Shown in pieces: positions 51,671-63,332 of a stretch of DNA of 64,000 bases. The notes beneath the pieces are model-generated. The model had not been told where the DNA came from, did no database searches, and saw only the letters and a list, made by a program, of their open reading frames with translations. Both the position numbers and the translations under genes were made by a program. The stretch comes from Chrysoperla carnea (lineage: Eukaryota > Arthropoda > Insecta > Neuroptera > Chrysopidae), in assembly GCF_905475395.1 (NCBI RefSeq), contig NC_058340.1, forward strand, positions 149,501 through 213,500, written 5' to 3'. Position 1 is the first letter of the stretch; each line of letters begins with the position of its first letter.

Positions 51671-52235
51671 TTTTAGTTCAATACATTCAACAAAGATGGC
51701 ACTGCCGTCGAAACAAATTTTAGTTCAATACATTCAACACAGATGGCACTGCGGTCGAAATAAATTTTTAGTTCAATACATTCAACATAGATGGCAGCAC
51801 TGTCGGAATAAATTTATTAGTTCAATACATTCAACACAGATGGCACTGTCGTCGAAATAAATTTTTAGTTCAATACATTCAACACAGATGGCACTGTCGC
51901 CGAGATAAATTTTTAGTTCAATACATTCAACATAGATGGCAGCACTGTCGGAATAAATTTATTAGTTCAATACATTCAACACAGATGGCACTGGCGTCGA
52001 AATAAATTTTTAGTTCAATACATTCGACACAGATGGCACTGTCGTCGAAATAAATTTTTAGTTCAATACATTCAACACAGATGGCACTGTCGCCGAGATA
52101 AATTTTTAGTTCAATACATTCAACACAGATGGCACTGCAGTCGAATTAAATTTCTAGTTCAATACATTCAACACAGATGGCATTACCGTTTAAATAAATT
52201 TTTAGTTCGATATGTTCAACATAGATGGCACCACC
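51671..52235 (+). repeat. Minisatellite array 3 (diverged, ~47-bp period)
   Basis: About 12 units of TAGTTCAATACATTCAACAC then AGATGGCACTG and a linker CGTCGAAATAAATTTT. The core is that of arrays 1 and 2, but the linker is longer, so the period is ~47 and open frames are lost. The unit pair with AGCACTGTCGGAATAAATTTAT recurs (~51781 and ~51926), suggesting a later multi-unit duplication. Confidence 0.88.
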
Positions 52236-52254
52236 AGCCAAATTAATGTTGGTT

Positions 52255-53063
52255 TAATCAGAAATGAATAGGGGTAAGTGAATTCCTTTAAAATAGAGAA
52301 TTGCAAATAATAGAATTAAAATTAATAATTTTATTAACAAGATTAACAACAGGCAAAGAAATAAAAAATTCAGAAAACCCTCAACAAGAATTCGTAAATA
52401 AATGTTTCAACAACAAAAATTGTATTTATATTTTTACCGACGGATCGAAATTATCCGTTGACGGTAATAATCGTGTTGGCTTTTCCATTTGGTCAGTTAA
52501 TAATCACTTTAAAATCCAGATCTCTCATCGATCTTCACTTCTGATTAATAATTTCATCACAAATGATGATAGATTTTCGGATTCACAAAGGGTACTATCA
52601 GAATTGACAGCTATAGGATTTTTAAAATGATGTTTAAACATCCTATAGCTGCCAATTTTGATAGTACACTTTGTGAATCCGAAAATATTTAAAAACTACT
52701 ATCATTTTATGACGAAATTATTAATTGTATGGCCTTTATTAAAGCGTAACACTCAGCAGTGAAGATCGATGAGAGATCTGGAATCTAAAGTGATTATTAA
52801 CTGACCAAATGGAAAAGCCAACACGATTATTACCGTCAACGGATAATTTCGATCCGTCGGTAAAAATATAAATACAATTTTTGTTGTTGAAAAATTTATT
52901 TACGAATTCTTGTTGAGAGTTTTCTGAATTTTTTCTTATTTTGCCTGTTAAAAAAATTATTAATTTTAATTCTATTCTTATTAAAAGTAATTAAAATTTT
53001 TCTGGTTCTATTTGCAATTCTCTATTTCAAAGGAATTCAGTTACCCCTATTCATTTCTGATTA
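52255..53063. repeat. Large palindrome made from a LINE RNase H fragment
   Basis: Left arm 52255-52620 and right arm 52640-53063 are inverted copies; the outermost bases are TAATCAGAAATGAATAGGGG and its complement. Both arms encode part of an RNase H domain: CIYIFTDGSKLSVDGNNRVG then FSIWSVNNHF. The left arm lacks, and the right arm keeps, a ~60-bp piece resembling the SAECYALIKAIQ helix, so the right arm is the fuller one. It lies directly after minisatellite array 3. Spacer about 19 bp. Confidence 0.9.
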
Positions 53064-53467
53064 GAATCACCTAATTAATACTTAATTTGAATACCCTGTA
53101 ATCATTTTTATTAATGTTTGAATGCACAACATTTTTTACATTTAAACGTTTGTTGTAGTTTTAACGAATTACAACAAGATGTGTCCTACGCTACGGATTC
53201 AGTTGATATATGTTGCTTATTTACGTTACGACCAACACAACTCACTTTAAACACTCTATAAATACTAATTTCATTCAACTTGATATCAAATGATTTCGTT
53301 TTCACGTTAGTAAGATGTTAGTACAAATTTAAAAACAAGTGAAAACAAACAATTGACTGAGTTAATTGTTGAAATACCATGCATAGTCAGTGTTGATTTC
53401 TTTATCACATTACACATACATAACTGATAATCAAGTATAGTACATATTATAAAATTTCCGCCTAATT

Positions 53468-53880
53468 GGCGCCCTCACGGGTAAACAGTGATGTTTACGA
53501 AAAAATGTTTCAAACAAAAGTTGTTTAATTTTTGATAAGGAACATTTTTTACAATTAAACTTTTGTTCTATCTCTAACGGTTTACAAGATGGGTCCTACT
53601 GATCCAAGACCCAATTGACCTATGAAGCTTATTTACGAACTTGACCTCAATTTTTACGTGTTGAGTACGCTGTAAAAATTTCAGCTCGATATCTTTTTTC
53701 GTTTTTGAGTTATCGTGTCCACAGACGGACAACCGGAAATGGACTAATTAGGTGATTCTATGAACAGCTATGACAAAATTTTTTTCCTAGCATCATTATT
53801 TTTAAGCGTTACAAACTTGGGACTAAACTTAATATACTATGTATATTTCATATATACATGGTATAAAAAAAAAAACGGGT
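53468..53880 (+). repeat. Interspersed repeat family D (copy 2, fullest)
   Basis: Carries all marks of copy 1 (ACAAGATGGGTCCTACTGAT, GACCCAATTGACCTATGAAG, GAGTTATCGTGTCCACAGAC, GGAAATGGACTAATTAGGTG) and ends CATATATACATGGTATAAAA followed by an A run, which suggests a retroposed 3' end (inference). Confidence 0.75.
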
Positions 53881-55554
53881 TGCACTCTGGGAGTGCCGGC
53901 AGAAGTGAAAACTTGAATATTAACGTTGTGCATTTTTGATATTTTGGAATGGCGAGGGAATAATTTTGCACGAATTGCTTTAATTATCAGTATAAAAGTA
54001 CTATCATTTATGTGGTAGAAGTAGAATACAATATTTATTTATTGCGTTATCGTGATTGCACAAACATGACAATTTCATGAACGAAAATTTTTTACCCATT
54101 ACAAAAAAAGTGTACAACGCCGCTAAAGAAGTTTTCACTTCAATAAATATATTTATTTATTAATCATTAATTACATTAAATACATATAATTATTATTTTA
54201 TTATTTATAGTTAAATTATTTTCTGTTGTTATTTAATCAAATCAATTTTAAATAACATAATACGTTCAAGTATTGTATTGGATATTAATATTTATATTAA
54301 TAATCAATCAGTTATTAGAATTACATCACTAGAATTACTATTTGAATCATAATAATCATAAAAACCAGTTGTTGTTGTTGTTGTTGTATTATTATTAAAT
54401 AATAATATATTTAATTAATAAATCACTTAATTTATTAATAATAAAATTAAGTTAAATAATAGTTGTATTTTTATTATTATTTAATGGTAATAACTATATT
54501 GTTAAATCTAAATTAAATTAAATTGAATACCACTTGGTCAGATATTAAATCTGTTTCTAATTTATTACCAATAAATAATACACAACATTCATTTTAATTT
54601 AAGGATGGATACCCAATATTAAATTTGGAGTTATTTTATTCAATTTAAAGTATGTTGAAGAATAAACTCCACTCTTTCGATTACATTGAAAAAAATAGTA
54701 CTTTTCCGTGGGTTTAAGAGAAATAATCGAAATTGAAAGCGTCATTAACTCCGGGTTAGTTTGCCGGAAGTAGTTTAAGTTAGAAAAAAATTAAAAAATA
54801 TGATACGTAAAATTGAACTCAAGTAAAAAAAAAAAAACTAATTTTTGAAAACTATGCACTTTTTAGAATTATTTTATGCAAAAAAAAAAGGTCCTTACCG
54901 TGGTTTTTGTAGAAATATTTGAGTTCAATTTTGGGAAAGTCATACTTTTATGTCATTTAAATGTCATTATGACATTATTTTATGAAAATTTCAAGTCAAA
55001 TCACATACTTGTTTTATGATAAATAATTAATTAAAGATACAATATTAATTATTTCATACTTATAATTACTTATAATTACTAAAAAAAAATATTAGTATGT
55101 ATGATTCTCTATAAAAATTAATTAGATGTACTACCCGAATTTGACGTGGTATCCATCCTTAAATTTTGTATAACTTTATTAAATATTAATTTATTTGATT
55201 TTTCAATAATATCACCACAAACACTTGTACTATTATTATTATTATTATTATTATTAATTTTTATTATTAATAGTTACACCACTTATTAATATTTCATTTA
55301 ATTGTAAAATATTGTTTATAACCTCCATGAATAATCAAGTTCATTTCATTTTATTAATAAAAGAAAACAATTCAATAATTATGAATAATAAATAATACGT
55401 TCAATGTTTGTGTTGTGTATTTTTTATTTTATTATTATTATTATTTAATTAGAACACATTTTAATTTTAAAATCAATTATATTTCACCAACATACAACTG
55501 TACAGTGTACATATACACTAGTCAGCCATTTTGTTTTTATTTTGATGTTTATAC

Positions 55555-55794
55555 CAAAGAGCATAGGATAGAGGAGAAGCAGCCCATATGAGCTAATGTA
55601 AAATCGTAGTATACGAGTTTCAGCGCCTCTACCGAGTCAGGCTTTCAAACTTAATAGTTAATAGTCACCCCCGCAAAGTAGTTAAACTTAATAGCCATAC
55701 CCGCAAAGGCCGACAAACTTAATAGTTGATCGCCTCAGACTCCAGATGTCACTTATAATTATACTTCTGCTTCTTGTCTATCCTATAGTCTTTG
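55555..55794. mobile_element. Complete 240-bp MITE, 8-bp target duplication (hAT-like)
   Basis: Ends CAAAGAGCATAGGATAGAGG and, inverted, GTCTATCCTATAGTCTTTG. The flanks GTTTATAC are identical on both sides (55547-55554 and 55795-55802). Length and text nearly equal to the central copy at 12640-12879, so the two are young relatives. The 8-bp duplication fits hAT transposition; no transposase inside. Confidence 0.92.
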
Positions 55795-56057
55795 GTTTAT
55801 ACAATGTCATTGTAAATCGTATACTTTCGTAGATGATCGATCGTTGCCGAAGTTGTTGCAGAAGTAATAACTAATCATTAAAAAGTTTGTCGGTAATGTA
55901 GAGTTTGTCTTGTCTTTAAACTAATTTATTGGTTTGTACATTTTTTGGTTCTAATTCGCGATTAACAAATCTTGTGGCGCTGCCAAATGGACTTTTGTAG
56001 AAACACTACGAGGGATTGTTTACAATTATTAATCTGACGTTTTGGATACATTTTGTA

Positions 56058-56165
56058 AAAATGTATAAATTAAAACAAATCAAATATTATTGTGTAAAAT
56101 GGTGTACAAAAACAAATTTGGATATTGTAAGCTTTCACTTTTTGTCATCGGACGAAAATTTTAAG
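56058..56165 (+). pseudogene. Possible THAP-domain fragment
   Basis: A short reading frame gives KYYCVKWCTKTNLDIVSFHF, resembling the start of a THAP zinc finger (C-x-x-C ... FH.F). It stops soon after and no zinc-binding second half is seen. THAP domains occur in P-element-type transposases, so this may be a remnant of one. Weak. Confidence 0.25.
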
Positions 56166-57289
56166 CAATCTTAGCTTTTTAATTTGTTAATTGAAGAGTA
56201 CAAGCCCAACGTGAGCATTTTAAAAAAGAGGATTTTTACTTTATAGGTAATAATAATATAAGAATTAATGTTGTAAATGAATAAAAATGGTTGATAACAA
56301 CATCTACAATGGTACAATAAATTTATAAATGAAAACACAACATTTGGTGTTAAAACGACTGAAAGCCATTGCGAGCGATTCCAAGTGTCAATTTGATTTG
56401 TACTCTTTTGACCGAAAAGAAACGGAATAAGCGCCAATCGAAAGGTATGTGTGGAATTGAAATTCCAAAATTTGATTTTGAATATTTTAATAGATTTTTC
56501 AACTTAGTTTGATCAGCTCAAATTATAATTATTTTTGTTAGATTGTAATTAGGATTCATATTTAAAATGGAAAATTACCACGAACAATAATTAACAGAAG
56601 TTTTGACGCAGCCAGAATTGTATTTAATTTAAAATTTCAAGCAACGTTTCTCGCAAAACTATAAAGTATTCACAAAAAATAAAGAAGAAATAACTCGAAC
56701 GGATCAAGAGATTGTAGTGGCTGAGCTCGAGAATGTGACTCCAGTGCCTTTGGATAAATGGATACAAGTTGGTGAGGATATGTTGAAATATACTCACCCA
56801 AGAAAATAATCAGGAAATGTTTGTCCAGAAGACTTTGGCGCTTGAAAAAATAATCATGATCGACAAGCGCTTGAATACTTTGACGAATGGATGATATTAT
56901 TGATGTGTTGATGTGATTAATAATTTACTGAGTCTGACTATTGATTTTTTACAAATAGTTATAAATATTGAAATAATATAATTTAAATGATGTTATGTCA
57001 CTAACAAATGTTAAAATGTTACTAACAATAAATAAATGTTACTACTTTCTGACTTCTTTCTAAATAAAAACAAGTTCAAAACATTCTAATTCTAAAAATT
57101 CACTTATTCATTCATTCCAATTAATTCCAACTTCAATTTTTTTCAGTCAAGTTCTTTTTCACAGCCACAATTCCTTTAAAAAATAACTCGATTCTTCTAT
57201 AAATAGTCCAGTACTATTAGGTTTTTACTTCAGAAACCCAGTTATAGTTTAAAAGTTTAATTATCGAAACCTTCCGCTAATGTTGTATA

Positions 57290-57480
57290 CCCTGTGTATA
57301 TAATATATTTATCAAGGTATACTTATTTTAATCTCAAGTTTGGAACGCTTAGAAATATTGATGTTACGAACAAAATTTTGGTATACGTGTTCATAAAGTC
57401 ACCTAATTAGAGTTGTATCAGTGGTCTTTACGAAAAAATGTTTCAAACAAAAGGCGAACTTTTTCTTAAATTTTATCTTG
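57290..57480 (-). repeat. Interspersed repeat family D (tail fragment)
   Basis: ATACTTATTTTAATCTCAAG then TTTGGAACGC, ACAAAATTTTGGTATACGTG and GTCACCTAATTAG: the reverse complement of the family D tail. Confidence 0.55.
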
Positions 57481-57796
57481 ATCAATATCACGTTAACAAA
57501 AAATTAAATCGTCTTCATTGAAGTGTCGATCGAAGCGTTTTAACGGCAATATGATCTGAAAAAAAAATAATTTCATAACATTCGACTCCGTCAAGTTATT
57601 ATTTTTATAACTTTTTATTATGTTGGAAGAAGTTATTGGTGTGGACCTCAAGGGTCGCACCAGACTCTATTCATGGTTTTTTTTTTTTTTTTTTTAAATA
57701 GACTCTTCCTTAAAAAAACGTCTTAGACTAGCTATGTTGAAATACCCTGTACAATAAACACATAACATATATAAATATTATTTAATGATTAGTAAG

Positions 57797-57831
<35 letters not shown>

Positions 57832-58383
57832 AATTTATTGATAATAATAATAATAATATAAGAGTGGTGTACTCAGTACTGTAATACATTTATTTGCAGT
57901 TTATTTATTTAATTAATTTATCTATATAGTTATGTATTAATAAAGATTAATTAGATATCAATTACATGATAAAACTAAATACTAAATTATAAATATTCAG
58001 CATCAGTATCAGCAGCATCTTAAAAGAATTTAATTAATGAGTATGTATGTAAATAAAATAAATAGAGGTAAATAGATATGTGAGGTAAGATGAAGTGAAG
58101 TAGAAGGGATGGATATCAAATAAATATTATATTAAACATATATATATTAAATTAATAAAATAATAAATATCTATGTATTAGTTTTAATAATATAATTAAA
58201 ATATAATAATAGTAGTGACTGTGACTAGTGATTGGTGATTGGTGATTGGTGACAGTGACTCATTCATTCATTCATTACTTGTATGTAGTTAATATATCAA
58301 CAAGTGTTTATTTTAATTTAATTTTAATTAAATGTGTGTTTATTTATTTAATTAATTAATTAATTAATAAAATTAAATAAATA

Positions 58384-61300
58384 ATGGCTGTTTTATTAGA
58401 GAATTCATTAAATTGTATATGGCATGCATTTTATGCATTATATACAAATAATAATACAACAATGAATACAACAATTGATTGTAATACAACAACAATACAA
58501 CAACAAGTTGTACCTAAATCTAAATTAAAAGTAAGTAATTTATTAATTATAAATATATTTATTTTAAATTTCATATTTTATTTAACAGATGTTTTATTGA
58601 TTTATAAAATACTTTACTTTACTTAAATTTATATAAGTAAGGTAAGGTAAGGTAAGGTAAGGTAAGTTTATTTATATAATATCCTTATAAGGTAATGATT
58701 CTACATTCATATTACATATATACATACATACATACATACATACATACATACATACTTACATACATAACATTTAATTTTATTTAAAGTGGTTCGGCTGTCA
58801 CATGACTAGTTAACTAGGCAATTTGTATGACATAAATGTAACAAAAATGCTATAAAAGTATCGTAAAAGCATCAAAAACTAAAGTTTTTTTTTAGTGTTT
58901 TCTTTTTGGAAAAGGTAATGCTTATTCATCGATTTAATGATGTAATATCAATTTTTGTACAATTGACATTATTGTGACTTCTTCCATTAGGTACTGAGTC
59001 CCCAAAACTGTCCTTATTGTGATCAAGGGACTTTGAACTATTGCAAAAAAAAAAGAATATTCATGGTATTTGCTCAAACAGTCCTAGCCGGACCACTTTA
59101 AAATGAAATGTTTTTGTTTATATTTACTTATCAATTATTTATTATCTTATTCTTATCATTCAAATTGTACACATCCTGTACAGTGTACACACAGTCATAT
59201 AATATATTATTCAAGTCATTTAACTTTTAACAAAATCATGGGTCTCTGGTCTCTTAATGAAAATATTTTAGTTACATTAAAATTTAAAATAAATGTACAA
59301 ATTTAAATTTTGTAGAAATTCTATTTATATTTTTATTAAATTAATAAATAATTTTAATTAATTGATAATAATATTTGTTGAAATAAAAATTAATTATTAA
59401 TAAATAATTAAATTAATTATTGGCTAGAGCTTTCCTAATACTCTTAGACATATAATTACTATTTTTAATACATGTTCTCCTAATATTAATTTAAGAACTT
59501 TTGATTGTTTTTTCAACACTTTTCTACGATATTTTTTGTTTGTTGTTATTAGCCACGGAATACGGTAATTACGAGAGCCGAATTCCCCACTAGTTGAATT
59601 TTTCTAAAAATAAAATTTTGATCCAAAGTGAAAATTAGTTATGATCATTTGAACATTTAAGTAAATAAAGAATAAATAACTAATAAATTTATTATAAATA
59701 ATGATTTCAGGTATTAACAGCAAATATAGGAATTTTATTGGATTTGTACGGAGTGGAACGTGGCTTGGATCATTTCAGAAGTACATCAACCTTAAGTTTC
59801 CAACATTACGTCTATTACTTGAAGTGTGAAGTGTTTGGAGCGTTACCAAACACGTTGACAGCATCAGAACTACGTCAATATGAAACACGTATTGCTGAAG
59901 TGTGTTGGTTGGTGTGTCGTAAACCATATTTGTGCAGACAAAATCCAATTTTCACATCAGAATCGGTTTATCAAATATTTCGTATATTTTGTGTATTCGG
60001 TGAAACCGATCAACATAAATATGGTAATGAAGTTCGTTTACATCCGGATGAAGCTGAATGGTTGGCAAGAACATTAGCAACATCATTAGGTAAGTGAGCT
60101 ATAGTTCACAGATTATAGTTTATTACATAAATAGATAGGCAAGTGGGTCTCTAGCACCTAGACCAAGAGTCCTCTGTGCCTTCCTTGAGAACGACTTACC
60201 ACCCGAAGACGAGGCGCTATTAAAATCAGATGAAGCTAAAGGATTCTGTCTGATATATTATAAATTTTGTACCTAGGTAATTCATTTGATGAAGATGATT
60301 GGCGACATTTGACTGAATCTGCTGGTAGCATGAAACTAAACATATTCATTGCATTGATTGAGGCACGATGTCTTGGAGCTGGTGATAGTTCAAGCTCAAC
60401 AACAGTGACAGATATTGTACCGATCACAGAAGCGGTCAATGACATGTATCGTACTTTTATTCAAGATGTCATCAAAAAAGGATATCTGTTTAAACGTGGC
60501 TATCTGTTGCCCACATTCCGTGAATACTGGTTCGTTCTGCAACCGTCCGAGCTGGTTTATTATAAAACACGAAGCGAGAAAGATCGAAGTGGTGTGCTGG
60601 TGTTGGACACAGCAAGTCGTGTAGAAGTGATCAGCACCGAACATGGTCACAAGTTTATGTTGTCAACAAGTATGGGTCAATTTGAATTGTCTGCATCGGA
60701 TCACATGTCCAGACAACAATGGGTGTCAGCAATACGTTTAGCGGTTCAATATTCTGGCACTAGTGTTGGCTATCAACGAGCGCTAGCATATAAACGACGT
60801 CAGCAAAGAGTTACTAAAGCTGCCTCTGATCTCAATCGTCAACAACAATTAATTGAAGAACGTGCTGCAAGACAAGCGGCTGAAGGTATGTATGTATATG
60901 GATGTTATCTTACATACTTAGGTATTGTTTAAATACCTCCAGCAACACCTCCGAAATAAAAAAGAAAAATTGATGGGGTGCTTTTTAAATTTTGTAAATT
61001 TGACTTGTACAATGAATGTTGAATGAATTAAATTGATTTGATTGAATTGAATTTTAAGGACGAGCTGGTATTTTAGAAGCAGCCGCTAAAGATGAAGCAA
61101 AACGTGCTGCTGAATTAGAATGTGTACGAACAACTTTAGAACGTTTATTAGAAGAGGAAACACAAGCTAGACGTGATGAAGAGACGGTACGTGCGCTACA
61201 AGCACGTGTACTGTCCGAGGAATGGGAACGTAGAGATGAATTAGAACGTTTACAGAATGAACAACGTGCATTGTTAGAATTGGAACGCACGAAGCGTGAA

Positions 61301-62140
61301 CAATTAGAATCGAAACAACGTGAAGCTGAGGAACGTTTAAAACTGTTGGACGAAGAACGTCAACAATTGGATAGACAATTACGTGCTGCCCATTCTAGAA
61401 TACAACGTTCAGAGGAGTCACGTGAAGTTTTAGAAGCTAGATTAAAAGTAAGTATACATATATGCATACGTTTGTTGCGGTATTCGTTTTGGACGCCACG
61501 GCCGCTTACACGTAAATAAGCGTATACTGACTAAAACTCTGCACTGTTAGTGTCAAATAAATAAAAACATCGAAAGCGAACATAGATGTAATTTTATGAT
61601 GACGCTTGATGCTGGCTTTGAGCGATAAATTAATAATCTACTTAGCTGAAAAAATAGAGAATTATGTCCATCTAGCATTAAATTGAAAAAAAAGAGCTAC
61701 AAAAAACAAGAACTCCCAGTTTTTGAAGTAATTCGCGCCCGCCCGCAGATACAACCTAGTAATATTCTGTAAATATTCAACAAAATGGGCCAGAAAAGTA
61801 CTCCCGGGCGCTGATCACCATTCTGAAGTCAGAATTTCAATATACTATCGCCTTCAGGGGTAATATACTTTTTTGGTCCATTTTGTTGAATATTTGACGC
61901 TGCTGAAGTTTTATTCATCCAGATGGCAGCATAGCCATCTGGATGAAAGTAAACTTATAATAATTATATTTATTTATTTTGTTTTACATAAAGGCAGCAG
62001 CTGCACCTCATGCAAGAGACGTAGATGATCGTATTGGTGTTCGACGTGCACAATCATTTATGCCATCAACAGGTAGAGAACGTCCTGTACTACTTGAAGT
62101 GAGATCAGCTACGTTACGTAGATCATCAAATCAACATTAA
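58384..62140 (+). CDS. SWAP-70/DEF6-like PH-domain protein, five exons
   Basis: Exons 58384-58530, 59711-60089, 60277-60885, 61059-61447, 61994-62140; phases agree, 556 aa (SWAP-70 585, DEF6 631). N-terminus MAVLLENSLNCIWHAFYALY matches the IWYAFTALD start of DEF6. An EF-hand-like helical region follows (residues ~50-240), with EVCWLVCRK and GETDQHKYGNEVRLHPDEAE. A PH domain (~242-338) begins IKKGYLFKRGYLLPTFREYW and includes FELSASDHMSRQQWVSAIRL. A Glu/Arg-rich coiled coil (~355-508) follows, and a short tail ends RRSSNQH. Family role: PIP3-binding activator of Rac-type GTPases acting at the membrane and actin cytoskeleton. Introns carry a MITE and LINE fragments. Whether it is closer to SWAP-70 or DEF6 cannot be said. 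Confidence 0.9.
58785..59097. mobile_element. MITE with TTAA target duplication, in intron 1 of the SWAP-70-like gene
   Basis: Ends AGTGGTTCGGCT and, inverted, AGCCGGACCACT (one mismatch), flanked on both sides by TTAA (58781-58784 and 59098-59101). TTAA duplications are the mark of piggyBac-type transposition; the ends do not look like well-known piggyBac ends, so the superfamily is tentative. 313 bp, no protein. Confidence 0.78.
60140..60245 (-). repeat. LINE 3' fragment close to an acceptor site
   Basis: GAGGCGCTATTAAAATCAGA then TGAAGCTAAAGGATT is the complement of 39940-39985 in the LINE fragment of the homeobox gene. It ends about 30 bp before the acceptor of exon 3 (60276). Confidence 0.6.
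61585..61955. repeat. MITE of the CATGATGACGC family (copy 4) with a nested hairpin
   Basis: Left end AGATGTAATTTTATGATGAC then GCTTGATGCTGGCTTTGAGC. Inside, AAATATTCAACAAAATGGGC (61766) and its complement TCCATTTTGTTGAATATTTG (61877) form another inverted repeat. A third small hairpin, CATCCAGATGGC / GCCATCTGGATG, lies at 61917-61946. Confidence 0.65.
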
Positions 62141-63332
62141 TGTTAATGTCATCACTTTTATTTAATTCATTCAACAAACTTAATTTAATCAACTTGCCTT
62201 GTCCATTCATTAATTAATATTTATTTGTTAATTATCTACTTATTGTTAATTATTTATTTACCTACTTTAAAAAATGCTCAAAACATTATTTATAATTAAA
62301 ATGTATTATTAATTAAATTATATTATATTTTATTATTTTGTAATTATTGATCCTTTTCTTTTGAATTCTAATAAAGCTCTTTTTACTCGACTACGGGACG
62401 CATAGAAGTGCTAATCTGTTTAACTCTTGAATTGAAATTAAAGAATTGTAAAATTGATATCGTTAGACAGGAGACAGGAGACAGGAGACAGGTAATGTAT
62501 TGTAGTCTGTATCAGACGACTGCATTTTGATTCAGATCTCAGACTCAGATGATTTAGTTAGTCTAGAGTTGAGCTGTGAGTACCACAAGTACCACAAACA
62601 TGGCAGGTACAGCAGGTACAGCAGGTACTGCAGGTACAGGTACACAAACAAATCAAATCAAATACAATGAATGGTAGCAGCTACAAACACATTCTAAAAT
62701 AATCATCATTATATAATCAATATATTAAGTTAGTATTTGTATTCAAATGAGGTTATTTTATAAGATGCAGACATGTAGGTAGGCTAAAGCTTGATTATCA
62801 ATGTGGTCTTGTTTTAGAATCAACTAATTCCATTTCTTTATTTACAAACTGATCACTATCACCATATTGGTAGATTGTAGTCATCTCTCCCCCCCCCCCC
62901 CCCGTAGCATCCAAAGTACTTTAAGAAATTATAAAAAGTTTTTGTATGTTTGGTATCGATTACAATGGCCTAGGTTTCAGCTTTGTAAGTTTTTGCACAA
63001 TTTTTGAATTAAATTTGAATGTTTTATAAGTTCAATAATTTACAATGATTCTGTAGTACCTACCTAAACCTAAGAAGAGTTGCTGTTGAACTGAGTTGAA
63101 TATAAAATCTTTAAAAGCAATTGGAATTGGATCTGAATGTAGGTACCTGTACCTGTTGAATGCTGTTGTAGACCTATAGATCGATCTGTAGACCTGTTTG
63201 TTTGATGTTTATACAGTGTTCTTTATAGATTAAACCTAACTTGATGAAGAAACAAAACAAAACAAAACAAAATAAATATATAATAATTATTAATTAAAAT
63301 GATTAATAATAATAATTATTAATTAATTAAAA
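62141..63332. other. Interval between the SWAP-70-like and XKR-like genes
   Basis: 1.2 kb without exons. Notable: GGAGACAGGAGACAGGAGAC (62469-62490), GCAGGTACA repeats (62600-62645), a C run at 62889-62903. It holds the start of the next gene's promoter. Confidence 0.5.

Larger units (their letters stand above)
41579..58383. other. 16.8-kb gene-free interval
   Basis: 41.6-48.8 kb is mostly simple AT-rich DNA with ATT/AAT microsatellites and hairpins. 48.9-53.1 kb is a complex array: composite repeat units, two minisatellite arrays and a LINE-derived palindrome. 53.1-58.4 kb holds repeat family D copies, a clean MITE at 55555-55794 and a possible THAP-like fragment. I found no exon that I would call a gene. 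Confidence 0.6.

Noticed and set aside
56171-56437. 88-codon minus-strand frame
   Set aside because: No recognisable family; overlaps the weak THAP-like remnant on the other strand; likely chance.
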